Origin: Candidatus Hydrogenedentota bacterium | GTDB lineage: Bacteria; Hydrogenedentota; Hydrogenedentia; Hydrogenedentales; JAEUWI01 | Direction: 5' to 3' | DNA length: 42,311 nucleotides | Assembly: GCA_016182605.1 (NCBI GenBank) | Contig: JACPGE010000121.1 | Location: forward strand, 1-42,311 | Shown: positions 7,762-14,762 of the stretch, piece by piece | How the letters are laid out: each line of letters begins with the position of its first letter | How positions within the stretch are numbered: position 1 is the stretch's first letter | Notes under the pieces: model-generated | What the model saw: the letters and a program-made list of their open reading frames with translations, nothing else | Told to the model about the DNA's origin: nothing | Databases searched by the model: none | Made by a program: the position numbers and the translations under genes

Positions 7762-8853
7762 ATGCGACTGCTTCTTTGTATACTGCTTCTGGCGTTGGCC
7801 GGTCTCCCGCTGTCTGCGCAGGAGCCGCAGGCGATGCCGAATCCTGTGTTGGGAACCTACGGGCACCCCCAGGCTTTCTGGGATGCAGGCGGGCATCTGG
7901 GAGACTACGGGATCAATGCGGTGTTCATCCACAGTGGCTCCCTGGACGCGAACACCGTGGCAAGAGCGCGGGCGGAAGGCGCGAAGGTTTTCGCCGAGTT
8001 TGCGACGCTAAACGGCAAGCAGGGCGCCTATGTGGAACAACATCCGGAGGCGCATCCCATCGACGACACGGGGAGTCCAGCGCGGCCCGCGACGTGGTTC
8101 ATGGGGGTGTGCCCAACGCACCCGGGCTTTCGGGAATACCGAATGGCGGAGCTGCGCGAACTGCTGGACCGGGTTCAGCTCGATGGCGTCTGGATGGACT
8201 ATCTCCACTGGCATGCACAGTTCGAGGATCCGTATCCGCAGTTTATCAAGACCTGTTTCAACGATTCGTGCGTGGGCGCCTTTGAATCGTCGGCGAAGGT
8301 AAAGGTGGAGGGGGCAACGGCGGCGGAAAAGGCGCAATGGATCTTCATGAACGCGGCGAAGGCGTGGGAAGACTGGCGCGTTTCGGTGGTGGTGGATTGG
8401 GCGCGTGAGATTCATGGCATCGTGAAAGCCAAACAGCCCAACGCGCTGGTGGGCAATTATCAGGTGGCCTGGAAGGACGAGGATCTCGGCGGGGTGCGGA
8501 GGCGCTGTCTTGGACTCGACTTTGAGGCGCTCGCACCTCATGTGGATGTCTATTCGCCCATGATCTACCACGGCCGATCGGGCAAGTCGCCGGACTATGT
8601 GCGCGAGTACGTGGCGTACTTCAGCGAGAAGCATGGTGTGTCGATCGAACCCGGCACGTATCCGAAGCTTTGGCCGATTGTGCAGGCGCACGACGATCCC
8701 CGCATCGAGCCGGATGAGTTTGAGGCGGTATTGCGCCATGGCCTGATCGCGAAGAGCACGGGCGTGATGATGTTCACTATCGGGAGCGTGGCCGCGGACG
8801 CGGGAAAAATGGCGGTGATGAAGCAGGTGTATACCGAAGCCACTACGAATTGA
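7762..8853 (+). CDS. Secreted TIM-barrel glycoside hydrolase-like protein
   Basis: This 363-residue protein starts with a signal peptide (MRLLLCILLLALAGLPLSAQ). The segment DGVWMDYLHW at 141-150 resembles the strand-end aspartates of putative glycosyl hydrolase families (DUF4015/GHL type), and VDVYSPMIYHG is a later barrel strand of similar pattern. The Met at 7762 directly begins the signal peptide; the frame is open upstream to 7552 but that part looks non-coding. The last five codons and stop form part of a 31-bp sequence repeated at 11044-11074, so a downstream insertion left this gene intact. Substrate is unknown. Confidence 0.7.
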   Translation: MRLLLCILLLALAGLPLSAQEPQAMPNPVLGTYGHPQAFWDAGGHLGDYGINAVFIHSGSLDANTVARARAEGAKVFAEFATLNGKQGAYVEQHPEAHPIDDTGSPARPATWFMGVCPTHPGFREYRMAELRELLDRVQLDGVWMDYLHWHAQFEDPYPQFIKTCFNDSCVGAFESSAKVKVEGATAAEKAQWIFMNAAKAWEDWRVSVVVDWAREIHGIVKAKQPNALVGNYQVAWKDEDLGGVRRRCLGLDFEALAPHVDVYSPMIYHGRSGKSPDYVREYVAYFSEKHGVSIEPGTYPKLWPIVQAHDDPRIEPDEFEAVLRHGLIAKSTGVMMFTIGSVAADAGKMAVMKQVYTEATTN

Positions 8854-8865
8854 GTGCGCTGTTTC
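8835..8865 (+). repeat. Left copy of 31-bp direct repeat (attL-like)
   Basis: Identical to 11044-11074. It covers the last codons and stop of the glycosidase-like gene (GAAGCCACTACGAATTGA) and the next bases. Confidence 0.9.
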
Positions 8866-8940
8866 TCCCTATCTCTGCGCGTTGAAAAAACTTGAAATTG
8901 GCATCAGACTTAAATGCAAATCCTTGACTTGCATATTGAT

Positions 8941-8970
8941 TTGGATCTTCACGATATGTAGAGCTACAAT
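8941..8970 (+). promoter_or_regulatory. Possible promoter of the nuclease-like gene
   Basis: TTGGAT (8941-8946) and TACAAT (8965-8970) are 18 bases apart in an AT-rich leader. TTGACT at 8924 lacks a well-spaced -10 box. The gene would have a leader of about 155 bases. Confidence 0.3.
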
Positions 8971-9131
8971 TACACTCAGCCATCTTGTGTTTACGCTTGT
9001 CCCATGCAGAACTGTTACCTGTGACAGCTCAAGAACACATACGAAGCTCACACAGTCAATCTGGATCTCGGCACTTCTCGATGATGCGCAATTATCGCGG
9101 AGTGGAATACTTCCGAAGTGATGGAAAAAAT

Positions 9132-11006
9132 ATGAGCACTGAAGATTATCTCGAAAAGGAAATTACGAAAGGACTTGCAGAACTCCGAGAGATTCTCGAC
9201 TCCTGCTCCACTCGTTCCGTCGTAGGCTCGTGCTTCTCGTATTACTTGCACACATCGGTACCCGATGGCAATTCGGAACGTCTGTCATCGACTTCCAAGC
9301 AAATTCCCTTTCTCTTGGCTGTTTTGCTGTCCAGCGAAGAGCCAATTAATCCCGTCGAATTCGGTGAAACTGAATGGGAGCGGGTACGAAAGAAGCTTGA
9401 TGAATTATTTTTCTCGTATATGGCGTTATACGCGCCCACAAGGGAAGAGTTCGAAACACCAGACTCCCGGTGGCATGAAGTGCGGGAAGTTTCGATGCTT
9501 GCATTTTTCCACTATTTCAGCACCGGATTGCTGGCTTCCATACAGCAAGTTACAGGTCGTATAATTAACTACTTAGTACCGTTTGACAAAGATCTGTTTG
9601 CAACGCTCGGGATTAGCGCATCTCAGTGTCTAGAAATCTGCAGTTGGATAACCGACCAACTTGAAAAATCTCTCGACGAGTTACAGGTCGCTGCCATTTC
9701 AGAACGGAAAGAACGATTAAAATTTCTAAATGAGGCAGAGAAGAAAAGATGGTCGTTGGAGACTATGCGGGAAAGAGTTCGCAGTAGTCCATGCTTCGAA
9801 AAGTCAACTGGGTTACTTTCAAGTATTCACAAGCTTGGGATCATTTCACTTCATGACTTGGAGACCACCTTCCCCGATACTGCCCACAAGTTCTGGGATC
9901 AGTTTTCAATACAACGCGGAGATGCGCAAGAGATTAGATATCCCACAGAACAAAGCATCTATCTTGAACGACCATTGATCAGGATTACTGACACGGAAGC
10001 CTTCTGCGCGCTTCCAAACGCATTGTTTACATCCCTACTTTTTGTCGGGGAAAAGACCTTGTTGAAAGGCCCCAATCGAATCTCGTTTCGTCGTATGCGA
10101 GATAAGGTGCTAGAAGAAGAGGCTCTGAAAAACTTAACGTTGCTGCTCAGTCCCGGTGCAAAGATCTTGTCCAATGTATGTGAAACGCCTGATAGACAAT
10201 ACGAACATGACCTCGTCGCGATCGACGACGGCTTAATTCTGATCGTTGAGGCGAAGGCCACACCGCCAATCGAACCCTTCCGTGATCCGAATAAAGCGTT
10301 CGTCCGTCTAAAAGATGCGTTCAGATCCGATACAGGAATTCAAAAAGCTTTTGAACAGGGGAACCGCATCATTAAAAAACTGAATGCGGGTGACACCGTT
10401 CCGCTCTATGACTTTCACGGACGCGAAGTGGTACGGCTGTCCCTGGACAACTCAAAGTTACCTGTTGCGATCTGTGTAACCCGAGATAATTTCGGGCCGC
10501 TGGCGACAAATTTGGCTTTATTGCTCACTAAGGACGCTAATGATTCGTATCCCTGGGCAGTAAACATCTTTGACCTTGAGAATCTTGTGGAGGCATGGAC
10601 CTACTTCGGTTGGGGGACGAAGGAGCTTCGAAATTATCTAAAGCAGCGCGTATTGCTCCACGGAAAGGCCTTTTCGGATGATGAACTCGATTACGTGGGT
10701 TTTTTCATGAAGCATGGCAGTTTCGATACTGTAATCGAGTCACGCGCTGACCTCTTACATCTGAATCCGGACTACTCAAATATTTTTGACGACATCTATC
10801 GACATTTGCATCAGCAAGGACCTCCGGTTAAGCTTGAAATTACGAATCCGGTTCTTCTGGACCTCAGGCAGTCCCTGAACTCAGAGCAGCCTGTCTTCTT
10901 TGAAGAGAAAAAATTCGGTGTTCCAGATGGAAGAATCGGGCGTAATGCGCCATGTCCATGCGGTTCTGGGACTAAGTACAAGCGGTGCTGTGGGACCATT
11001 CGTTAG
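9132..11006 (+). CDS. Putative PD-(D/E)xK nuclease with C-terminal SEC-C zinc motif
   Basis: This 624-residue protein has a long helical N-terminal region of no family known to me. The segment NVCETPDRQYEHDLVAIDDGLILIVEAKA follows, which fits a restriction-endonuclease-like core with D360, E373 and K375 (D-x12-E-A-K). Residues 602-624 form a SEC-C motif (C608, C610, C619, C620). SEC-C binds zinc and is common as an accessory domain in SecA and in many uncharacterised, often defence-linked, proteins. I chose the ATG at 9132, with GGA about six bases upstream; Met codons at 9081 and earlier are less convincing. It is the only gene of the flanked AT-rich insert. A role in DNA defence is inference; it could also act on RNA or be a structural relic. 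Confidence 0.7.
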   Translation: MSTEDYLEKEITKGLAELREILDSCSTRSVVGSCFSYYLHTSVPDGNSERLSSTSKQIPFLLAVLLSSEEPINPVEFGETEWERVRKKLDELFFSYMALYAPTREEFETPDSRWHEVREVSMLAFFHYFSTGLLASIQQVTGRIINYLVPFDKDLFATLGISASQCLEICSWITDQLEKSLDELQVAAISERKERLKFLNEAEKKRWSLETMRERVRSSPCFEKSTGLLSSIHKLGIISLHDLETTFPDTAHKFWDQFSIQRGDAQEIRYPTEQSIYLERPLIRITDTEAFCALPNALFTSLLFVGEKTLLKGPNRISFRRMRDKVLEEEALKNLTLLLSPGAKILSNVCETPDRQYEHDLVAIDDGLILIVEAKATPPIEPFRDPNKAFVRLKDAFRSDTGIQKAFEQGNRIIKKLNAGDTVPLYDFHGREVVRLSLDNSKLPVAICVTRDNFGPLATNLALLLTKDANDSYPWAVNIFDLENLVEAWTYFGWGTKELRNYLKQRVLLHGKAFSDDELDYVGFFMKHGSFDTVIESRADLLHLNPDYSNIFDDIYRHLHQQGPPVKLEITNPVLLDLRQSLNSEQPVFFEEKKFGVPDGRIGRNAPCPCGSGTKYKRCCGTIR

Positions 11007-11043
11007 AGAACTTGTGATTGTCTAATCCGTCGGTAAGGCCAGG

Positions 11044-11074
11044 CGAAGCCACTACGAATTGAGTGCGCTGTTTC
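11044..11074 (+). repeat. Right copy of 31-bp direct repeat (attR-like)
   Basis: Identical to 8835-8865. Beyond it the GC-rich native sequence resumes. The sequences differ immediately outside both copies. Confidence 0.9.
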
Positions 11075-11192
11075 CTCGCGTAATCCAGGTCCCCCTTGGT
11101 AATGAGGATGATCACCGTTCCCGTGGTAATGGCTCGTCCATAGGTCGCCTGCTGGACCGGCCGGAAATCCGGGCACATGGATCAGAGTCCAA

Positions 11193-11235
11193 ATTTATGC
11201 AAGAAAGTACTTGCGCTTTCCCAAGATTTATGCAA
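11193..11235. promoter_or_regulatory. Candidate ArsR operator: two ATTTATGCAA direct repeats and an inverted repeat
   Basis: ATTTATGCAA occurs at 11193-11202 and 11226-11235, starts 33 bases apart (about three helical turns). An inverted repeat GCAAG...CTTGC spans 11199-11214. The cluster lies 24-66 bases before the ArsR-family start codon, where such a repressor would bind its own promoter. The role is inferred from position. Confidence 0.5.
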
Positions 11236-11258
11236 TCATTTGCTTGCGGATAGAGGTC

Positions 11259-11624
11259 ATGAAAGCAAGAAGAGACATTTTTCAGGCCATTGCCGACCCG
11301 ACCAGGCGGTCCATGCTGCAATTGCTCCTTGAAGAACCCAGTACGGTGGGCGTGCTTGCGGAGCAGTTTTCCGTCTCGCGGCAGGCGATCTCCCTGCACG
11401 TACGGGTCCTTGAGGAATGCGGCGCAATCGCGGTCGAAAATCAAGGCCGCGAACGGGTGTGCAGGTTGGAGCCGGCAACCCTGGCTAAAGTTTCGGCTTG
11501 GCTGGATCCCTTCGTCGTGTTGTGGGACCAACGCTTCGATCAACTGGAAGATTTTCTAAACAAGCAAGAGGAAGAAAGCGATGAAAGCGTTTCTGAACAA
11601 GACGGCATACACGAAGGATCTTGA
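11259..11624 (+). CDS. ArsR-family winged-helix regulator (SRPBCC-linked type)
   Basis: This 121-residue protein opens MKARRDIFQAIADPTRRSML, the usual start of ArsR regulators found with SRPBCC genes, followed by the recognition helix FSVSRQAISLHVRVLEECG and a wing (RGRERVCRLEP). There is no CxC metal-binding motif, so it is probably not a metal sensor. A GAGG ribosome-binding site precedes the ATG at 11259. Its 3' end overlaps the next gene by 44 bases, which suggests coupled translation. It likely represses its own two-gene operon through the upstream repeat cluster. Confidence 0.88.
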   Translation: MKARRDIFQAIADPTRRSMLQLLLEEPSTVGVLAEQFSVSRQAISLHVRVLEECGAIAVENQGRERVCRLEPATLAKVSAWLDPFVVLWDQRFDQLEDFLNKQEEESDESVSEQDGIHEGS

Positions 11625-12087
11625 ACACAACCGCGTTGTGGTCGAACGGGAATTCCAGGCGGGGATTGATCGCGTGTGGCGGGCCTGGACGGACAGCGAG
11701 CAACTCGATCAATGGTGGGGGCCGAAGCCCTATAAGGCGGAGACCAAATCCATGGATTTTCGCGTGGGCGGCACCTGGCTCTACAGCATGGTCGGTCCAG
11801 ATGGCGGGCGCCACTGGGGGCGCGAAGACTTCCTGTCCATTTCAAAACCGACCGCCTTCGAAACGAAAAATAGCTTCTGCGACGAGGAGGGCAATCCAAA
11901 CCCATCCATACCGGCCAGGCACTGGTCCGTCACCTTCGCTGAGGTGGGTTCCGCAACGCGCGTCACGGTCGAGATTATCTGTCCTTCAGCCGAAACGCTC
12001 GAACGTTTACTCGAAATGGGATTCAAAGAAGGCTTTGCCGCCGCGCACGAAAACCTGGATGCACTGCTCGCGGCCTCTGGGGAGTGA
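11581..12087 (+). CDS. SRPBCC/AHSA1-family protein
   Basis: This 168-residue protein has the AHSA1-type pattern: VVVEREFQAGIDRVWRAWTD, then LDQWWGPKPY, then FRVGGTWLYSMVGPDG and a C-terminal helix ending MGFKEGFAAAHENLDALL. The fold makes a hydrophobic cavity for small ligands. Paired ArsR/SRPBCC operons are widespread but their ligands are mostly unknown. The start lies inside the regulator gene; another ATG further in is less likely because the family begins near this Met. Confidence 0.85.
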   Translation: MKAFLNKTAYTKDLEHNRVVVEREFQAGIDRVWRAWTDSEQLDQWWGPKPYKAETKSMDFRVGGTWLYSMVGPDGGRHWGREDFLSISKPTAFETKNSFCDEEGNPNPSIPARHWSVTFAEVGSATRVTVEIICPSAETLERLLEMGFKEGFAAAHENLDALLAASGE

Positions 12088-12234
12088 GCAGCCGGGGATT
12101 GGGAGACTGTCACGTCGAGGAGAGTGTGCGGAGCACCGATGACGGCAATATCAAGGAGACCTTGGAAACGAGCAATTGAATTTCAGGTGCGGAAACCCTA
12201 CGAGAATCGAGCACCGTTTCCGTTGCGGCCTGCC

Positions 12235-13005
12235 TCAATTCCTTTCCTGTGCCTCGCCGGTGAAGGGAACAAAGCGCACCAAGTCCTTCGTCTCGGTCTT
12301 GATAGTCCCATCCTCCAGCTTTGTCACCAGCGTCAGATCCTGCACGGCGTGTTCCGGGCCGACGGGGATGATCATGGATCCACCGGGCTTGAGTTGATCG
12401 AGGAGGGATTGGGGCAGATGGTCCGGCGCCGCCGTGACAATGATCTTGTCGAAGGGGGCCTGCTCGGGCCAGCCACGGTAACCGTCTCCGATGCGGACAT
12501 GAACGTTGTCGTATTTCAGATGCTTCAGCGTGGCCTCGGCGGCCTTGCCGAGTTCAGGCACGATTTCAATGGTGTAGACCGTTTTCACGATCTCCGCGAG
12601 GACCGCGGCCTGGTACCCGGAGCCGGTGCCGATCTCAAGTACCACATCGCCCGGCTGAGGATCGATGAACGCGGTCATGGCGGCCACGACATAGGGCTGG
12701 GAGATGGTTTGATCGTAACCGATGGGGAGGGGGGTGTCCTGATAGGCTGCATCACGGTGAGCGGGCGGCACGAACTCATGGCGCGGCACGGCACGCATGG
12801 CGTCGAGCACCGCCTTGTGGGTCACGGGCGTGCGCCCGAAAATGCCGGTCATGATCTGGGTGCGCACCATGGCCGCGCGTTGTGCGGCGCGATCTTCGGT
12901 GGATTGCGCGTGGGTGGGGGTGCATGCAAGTAAAGAGGCGGCCAGCGCGGTGAAGAAGGAGGTGGCGCGCGTGGTAAACCTGGCAAATTGGGTGGAGCGG
13001 TTCAT
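12235..13005 (-). CDS. pcm: Protein-L-isoaspartate O-methyltransferase, exported form
   Basis: This 256-residue protein carries an N-terminal hydrophobic stretch ([18 protein letters not shown]) that looks like a signal peptide, followed by a complete Pcm domain. Features include HEFVPP at 76-81, [15 protein letters not shown] at 97-111 and the S-adenosylmethionine-binding motif [11 protein letters not shown] at 122-132. The enzyme methylates L-isoaspartyl residues to start repair of damaged proteins. Export to the periplasm is inferred; the cysteine at 28 may even make it a lipoprotein. GAGGAG lies just upstream of the ATG at 13005. It is convergent with the SRPBCC gene. Confidence 0.88.
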   Translation of the reverse strand: MNRSTQFARFTTRATSFFTALAASLLACTPTHAQSTEDRAAQRAAMVRTQIMTGIFGRTPVTHKAVLDAMRAVPRHEFVPPAHRDAAYQDTPLPIGYDQTISQPYVVAAMTAFIDPQPGDVVLEIGTGSGYQAAVLAEIVKTVYTIEIVPELGKAAEATLKHLKYDNVHVRIGDGYRGWPEQAPFDKIIVTAAPDHLPQSLLDQLKPGGSMIIPVGPEHAVQDLTLVTKLEDGTIKTETKDLVRFVPFTGEAQERN

Positions 13006-13127
13006 GAAGGCTCCTCGCTGTATACAGCATACACCCTGGGACCGTGTTTCTGTAACCGGACGGGACAGGGGGAGGGCGCGCATCGGGAAAGGGTGTTGCC
13101 AGCGAGGAGCCCCGCTCTTGGGCCCGG

Positions 13128-13156
13128 TTGACATTCCCGTGACAGCATCCTATACT
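13128..13156 (+). promoter_or_regulatory. Strong sigma70-type promoter for the riboswitch transcript
   Basis: TTGACA (13128-13133) and TATACT (13151-13156) are separated by exactly 17 bases, near-consensus. Transcription would start near 13163, just before the cobalamin riboswitch. Confidence 0.75.
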
Positions 13157-13183
13157 GCGTTTACGTGCTGAGATTCGCTCAGC

Positions 13184-13350
13184 AGCTCCGGCCTTTCATG
13201 CCGGGGCCGTGTGGTTGGCGCAGGGAAGACGGTGAGAATCCGTCGCAGTCGCGCTGCTGTAACCGGTGACGAAAGCCGCAGTAGGCCACTGCCCGAAAGG
13301 GTGGGAAGGCGTGGTGAGTAGGGCGATCCGGAAGCCAGAATACCTGCCAA
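13184..13350 (+). promoter_or_regulatory. Cobalamin (adenosylcobalamin-type) riboswitch
   Basis: The segment contains the ordered core of the RF00174 family: CAGGGAAgacGGTGAGAATC, then CGCTGCTGTAACCGGTGACGA, a GCCACTGCCCGAAAGGGTGGGAAGGC arm and the B12 box AGCCAGAATACCTGCC at the end. It follows a near-consensus promoter and lies about 240 bases ahead of the gene at 13594. B12 riboswitches normally shut down cobalamin uptake or synthesis, or B12-independent isoenzymes, when cobalamin is plentiful. The exact outer boundaries are approximate. Confidence 0.93.
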
Positions 13351-13365
13351 CACATGTGTCGTTTT

Positions 13366-13391
13366 GCAATCGCTCGCGGGAAGGCGATTGC
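13366..13391 (+). other. Hairpin after the riboswitch, possible expression platform
   Basis: GCAATCGC (13366-13373) pairs with GCGATTGC (13384-13391), an 8-bp stem immediately 3' of the B12 box. No U-tract follows directly, so control of translation or a competing fold is more likely than simple termination. Up to 13580 I see only short inverted repeats such as TACCT/AGGTA around a T-rich loop. Confidence 0.4.
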
Positions 13392-13593
13392 GGGACAGGC
13401 AGTGTTCGCCCTACCTGGCCTTTTTAGGTACTTCCCACCGTTTTAGTCACAGGATACGTGTGTCTGGAGGCCTGCTCCGGCGGACGGCGTGCTACGGTGA
13501 TTGGGAACCGCGGTTCCTGAAGGCCGGCGCTGTGTCTTCATGCGCACGAATCCTGCCATCGGCCTTGAGTTTAGAGGCCAGGAGGATGTTGCC

Positions 13594-14649
13594 ATGTCTT
13601 GTATCCGTTTTTTAACTTGGGTGGGTCTGTGTGTGGCGCTGGTCTGCGGTGCGGCGCGCGCGCAGGGCTTCGGGAATTACGAACACTTTCCCGTGCCTGC
13701 CGCGGGGTCTTTCGGCATCGTGGGGGCCGCGCTGGAGGATGGCCGGCTGTTGTTGTGGAACGGGGACACGGTCTACCTGCAATTTGCGCCGGGTGCGGAC
13801 AGTTTTAGTCCCGTTGGGTCGGGCTATGTGGGCGATCCGGGATTTCTCATTCCCTTTCCGAATGGGAATGACTTTTTGCTCGGCGCGGGCTTTGGCGGGA
13901 ATCTCTACCGCTTCAATCCCGGCGAACCGGCGGATTATTCCCCGGCCGCATTGATCGGTTCGGTGAGCCACTATGCGGCGGCCTTTCTGAGCGACGAATT
14001 GCTGCTGCTCGACGTAGGCACTTTCGACCCCGAGACCTTCGAGACGGGGAGCCAGTTGGTGACCTTCGATCTCAGCGGCGCGAAGGCGGGCATCACGCCG
14101 GTAGTGACGAAGGGTCCGGAGTATTTCTCCTCCGACGCAAAGACCGTCGACAAGCCGGACGGCGCCTACAGTTCCTCCGTATTTACGGATACGGCCAACG
14201 GGATCGTGTATGCGATGGACGGGAACACGACCGAGCTGCGCCGCTTCAGTGTGGCCGCGCTCGTCAATGCGCACAATACCGCAGCGGATCTTGATTGGGC
14301 GGCGGATGGCACGCTCGTGGGCGATCCGGGCGACTTCCTGAGTGGCGGCGTTTCCGCGATAGACGTCAGCGGCCGTCTGGTGATTGCGGGCTTCGGCGGC
14401 GTGCAGTTTGTCGCTCCGAGTCTGGGCAACCCTGCGAACGCGGCGGTGGTGGAGACGCTGGCCCCGGCAGGCTCATTCGAATTCTACTCCGTGATTTACA
14501 ATCCGTATTTCGACTCCATCATCACCCGCATCTTCAATGGCGATGTGCAAACCCAGGAAGAGACGCTGGTGAACGTGCCGGCATTGGGGCTCACCGGATT
14601 GGGCATCCTTACGATGTTGCTGGCCGGTGTGGCGCTCAAGCGCCGCTAA
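13594..14649 (+). CDS. B12-riboswitch-controlled surface protein, beta-propeller-like, with IPTL/PEP-CTERM-like tail
   Basis: This 351-residue protein has a signal peptide (SCIRFLTWVGLCVALVCGAARAQ) and repeated strand-rich units such as LEDGRLLLWNGDTVYLQF and GRLVIAGFGGVQFV that suggest a beta-propeller. The tail VPALGLTGLGILTMLLAG ends in KRR, the tripartite pattern of exosortase-type (IPTL/PEP-CTERM-like) sorting signals. GGAGG eight bases upstream supports the ATG at 13594. The cobalamin riboswitch lies on the same strand with no gene between. I infer a corrinoid-related surface role, perhaps capture. It is not a TonB-dependent receptor and I recognise no named family. Confidence 0.75.
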   Translation: MSCIRFLTWVGLCVALVCGAARAQGFGNYEHFPVPAAGSFGIVGAALEDGRLLLWNGDTVYLQFAPGADSFSPVGSGYVGDPGFLIPFPNGNDFLLGAGFGGNLYRFNPGEPADYSPAALIGSVSHYAAAFLSDELLLLDVGTFDPETFETGSQLVTFDLSGAKAGITPVVTKGPEYFSSDAKTVDKPDGAYSSSVFTDTANGIVYAMDGNTTELRRFSVAALVNAHNTAADLDWAADGTLVGDPGDFLSGGVSAIDVSGRLVIAGFGGVQFVAPSLGNPANAAVVETLAPAGSFEFYSVIYNPYFDSIITRIFNGDVQTQEETLVNVPALGLTGLGILTMLLAGVALKRR

Positions 14650-14665
14650 TCTGTGTCCCATACTG

Positions 14666-14699
14666 CCCCCGCCTGTGCTGTTGCGCGGGCGGGGGTTTT
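14666..14699 (+). terminator. Rho-independent terminator
   Basis: CCCCCGCC pairs with GGCGGGGG around a 14-base loop and is followed by TTTT. It lies 16 bases after the stop of the riboswitch-controlled gene. Confidence 0.85.
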
Positions 14700-14726
14700 A
14701 CATTGGAGGCGGTGCTCTCCTATACT
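14697..14726 (+). promoter_or_regulatory. Candidate promoter of the CFI-box gene
   Basis: TTTACA (14697-14702) and TATACT (14721-14726) are 18 bases apart. The -35 box overlaps the T-tract of the preceding terminator. Confidence 0.5.
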
Positions 14727-14762
14727 TCGCGCGTCAACAAAGCTGCTTGGAGTACCGTTTTC

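Larger units (their letters stand above)
8835..11074. mobile_element. 2.2-kb insert flanked by perfect 31-bp direct repeats, carrying one nuclease-like gene
   Basis: The 31 bases at 8835-8865 recur exactly at 11044-11074 in the same orientation. The left copy is the end of the glycosidase-like gene, including its stop codon, plus 12 bases. The insert is visibly richer in A and T than both flanks. It contains a single gene with different codon use and no integrase or transposase. Duplication of a gene's 3' end is what site-specific integration leaves behind, so I infer an element moved in trans. An alternative is deletion of a larger island that left one cargo gene. Confidence 0.7.

Noticed and set aside
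8924-8958. TTGACT with GATATG as promoter of the nuclease-like gene
   Set aside because: The spacer is 23 bases, too long for a normal sigma70 promoter.
10972-11178. 68-codon minus-strand frame across the right direct repeat
   Set aside because: It runs through the repeat and into the antisense of the nuclease gene; it may hold a remnant of an older gene (TGTVIILITKGDLDYAR), but the evidence is too thin to call.
12124-12933. 269-codon plus-strand frame opposite pcm
   Set aside because: The minus strand encodes a complete Pcm domain with SAM-binding motif; the plus frame is its shadow.
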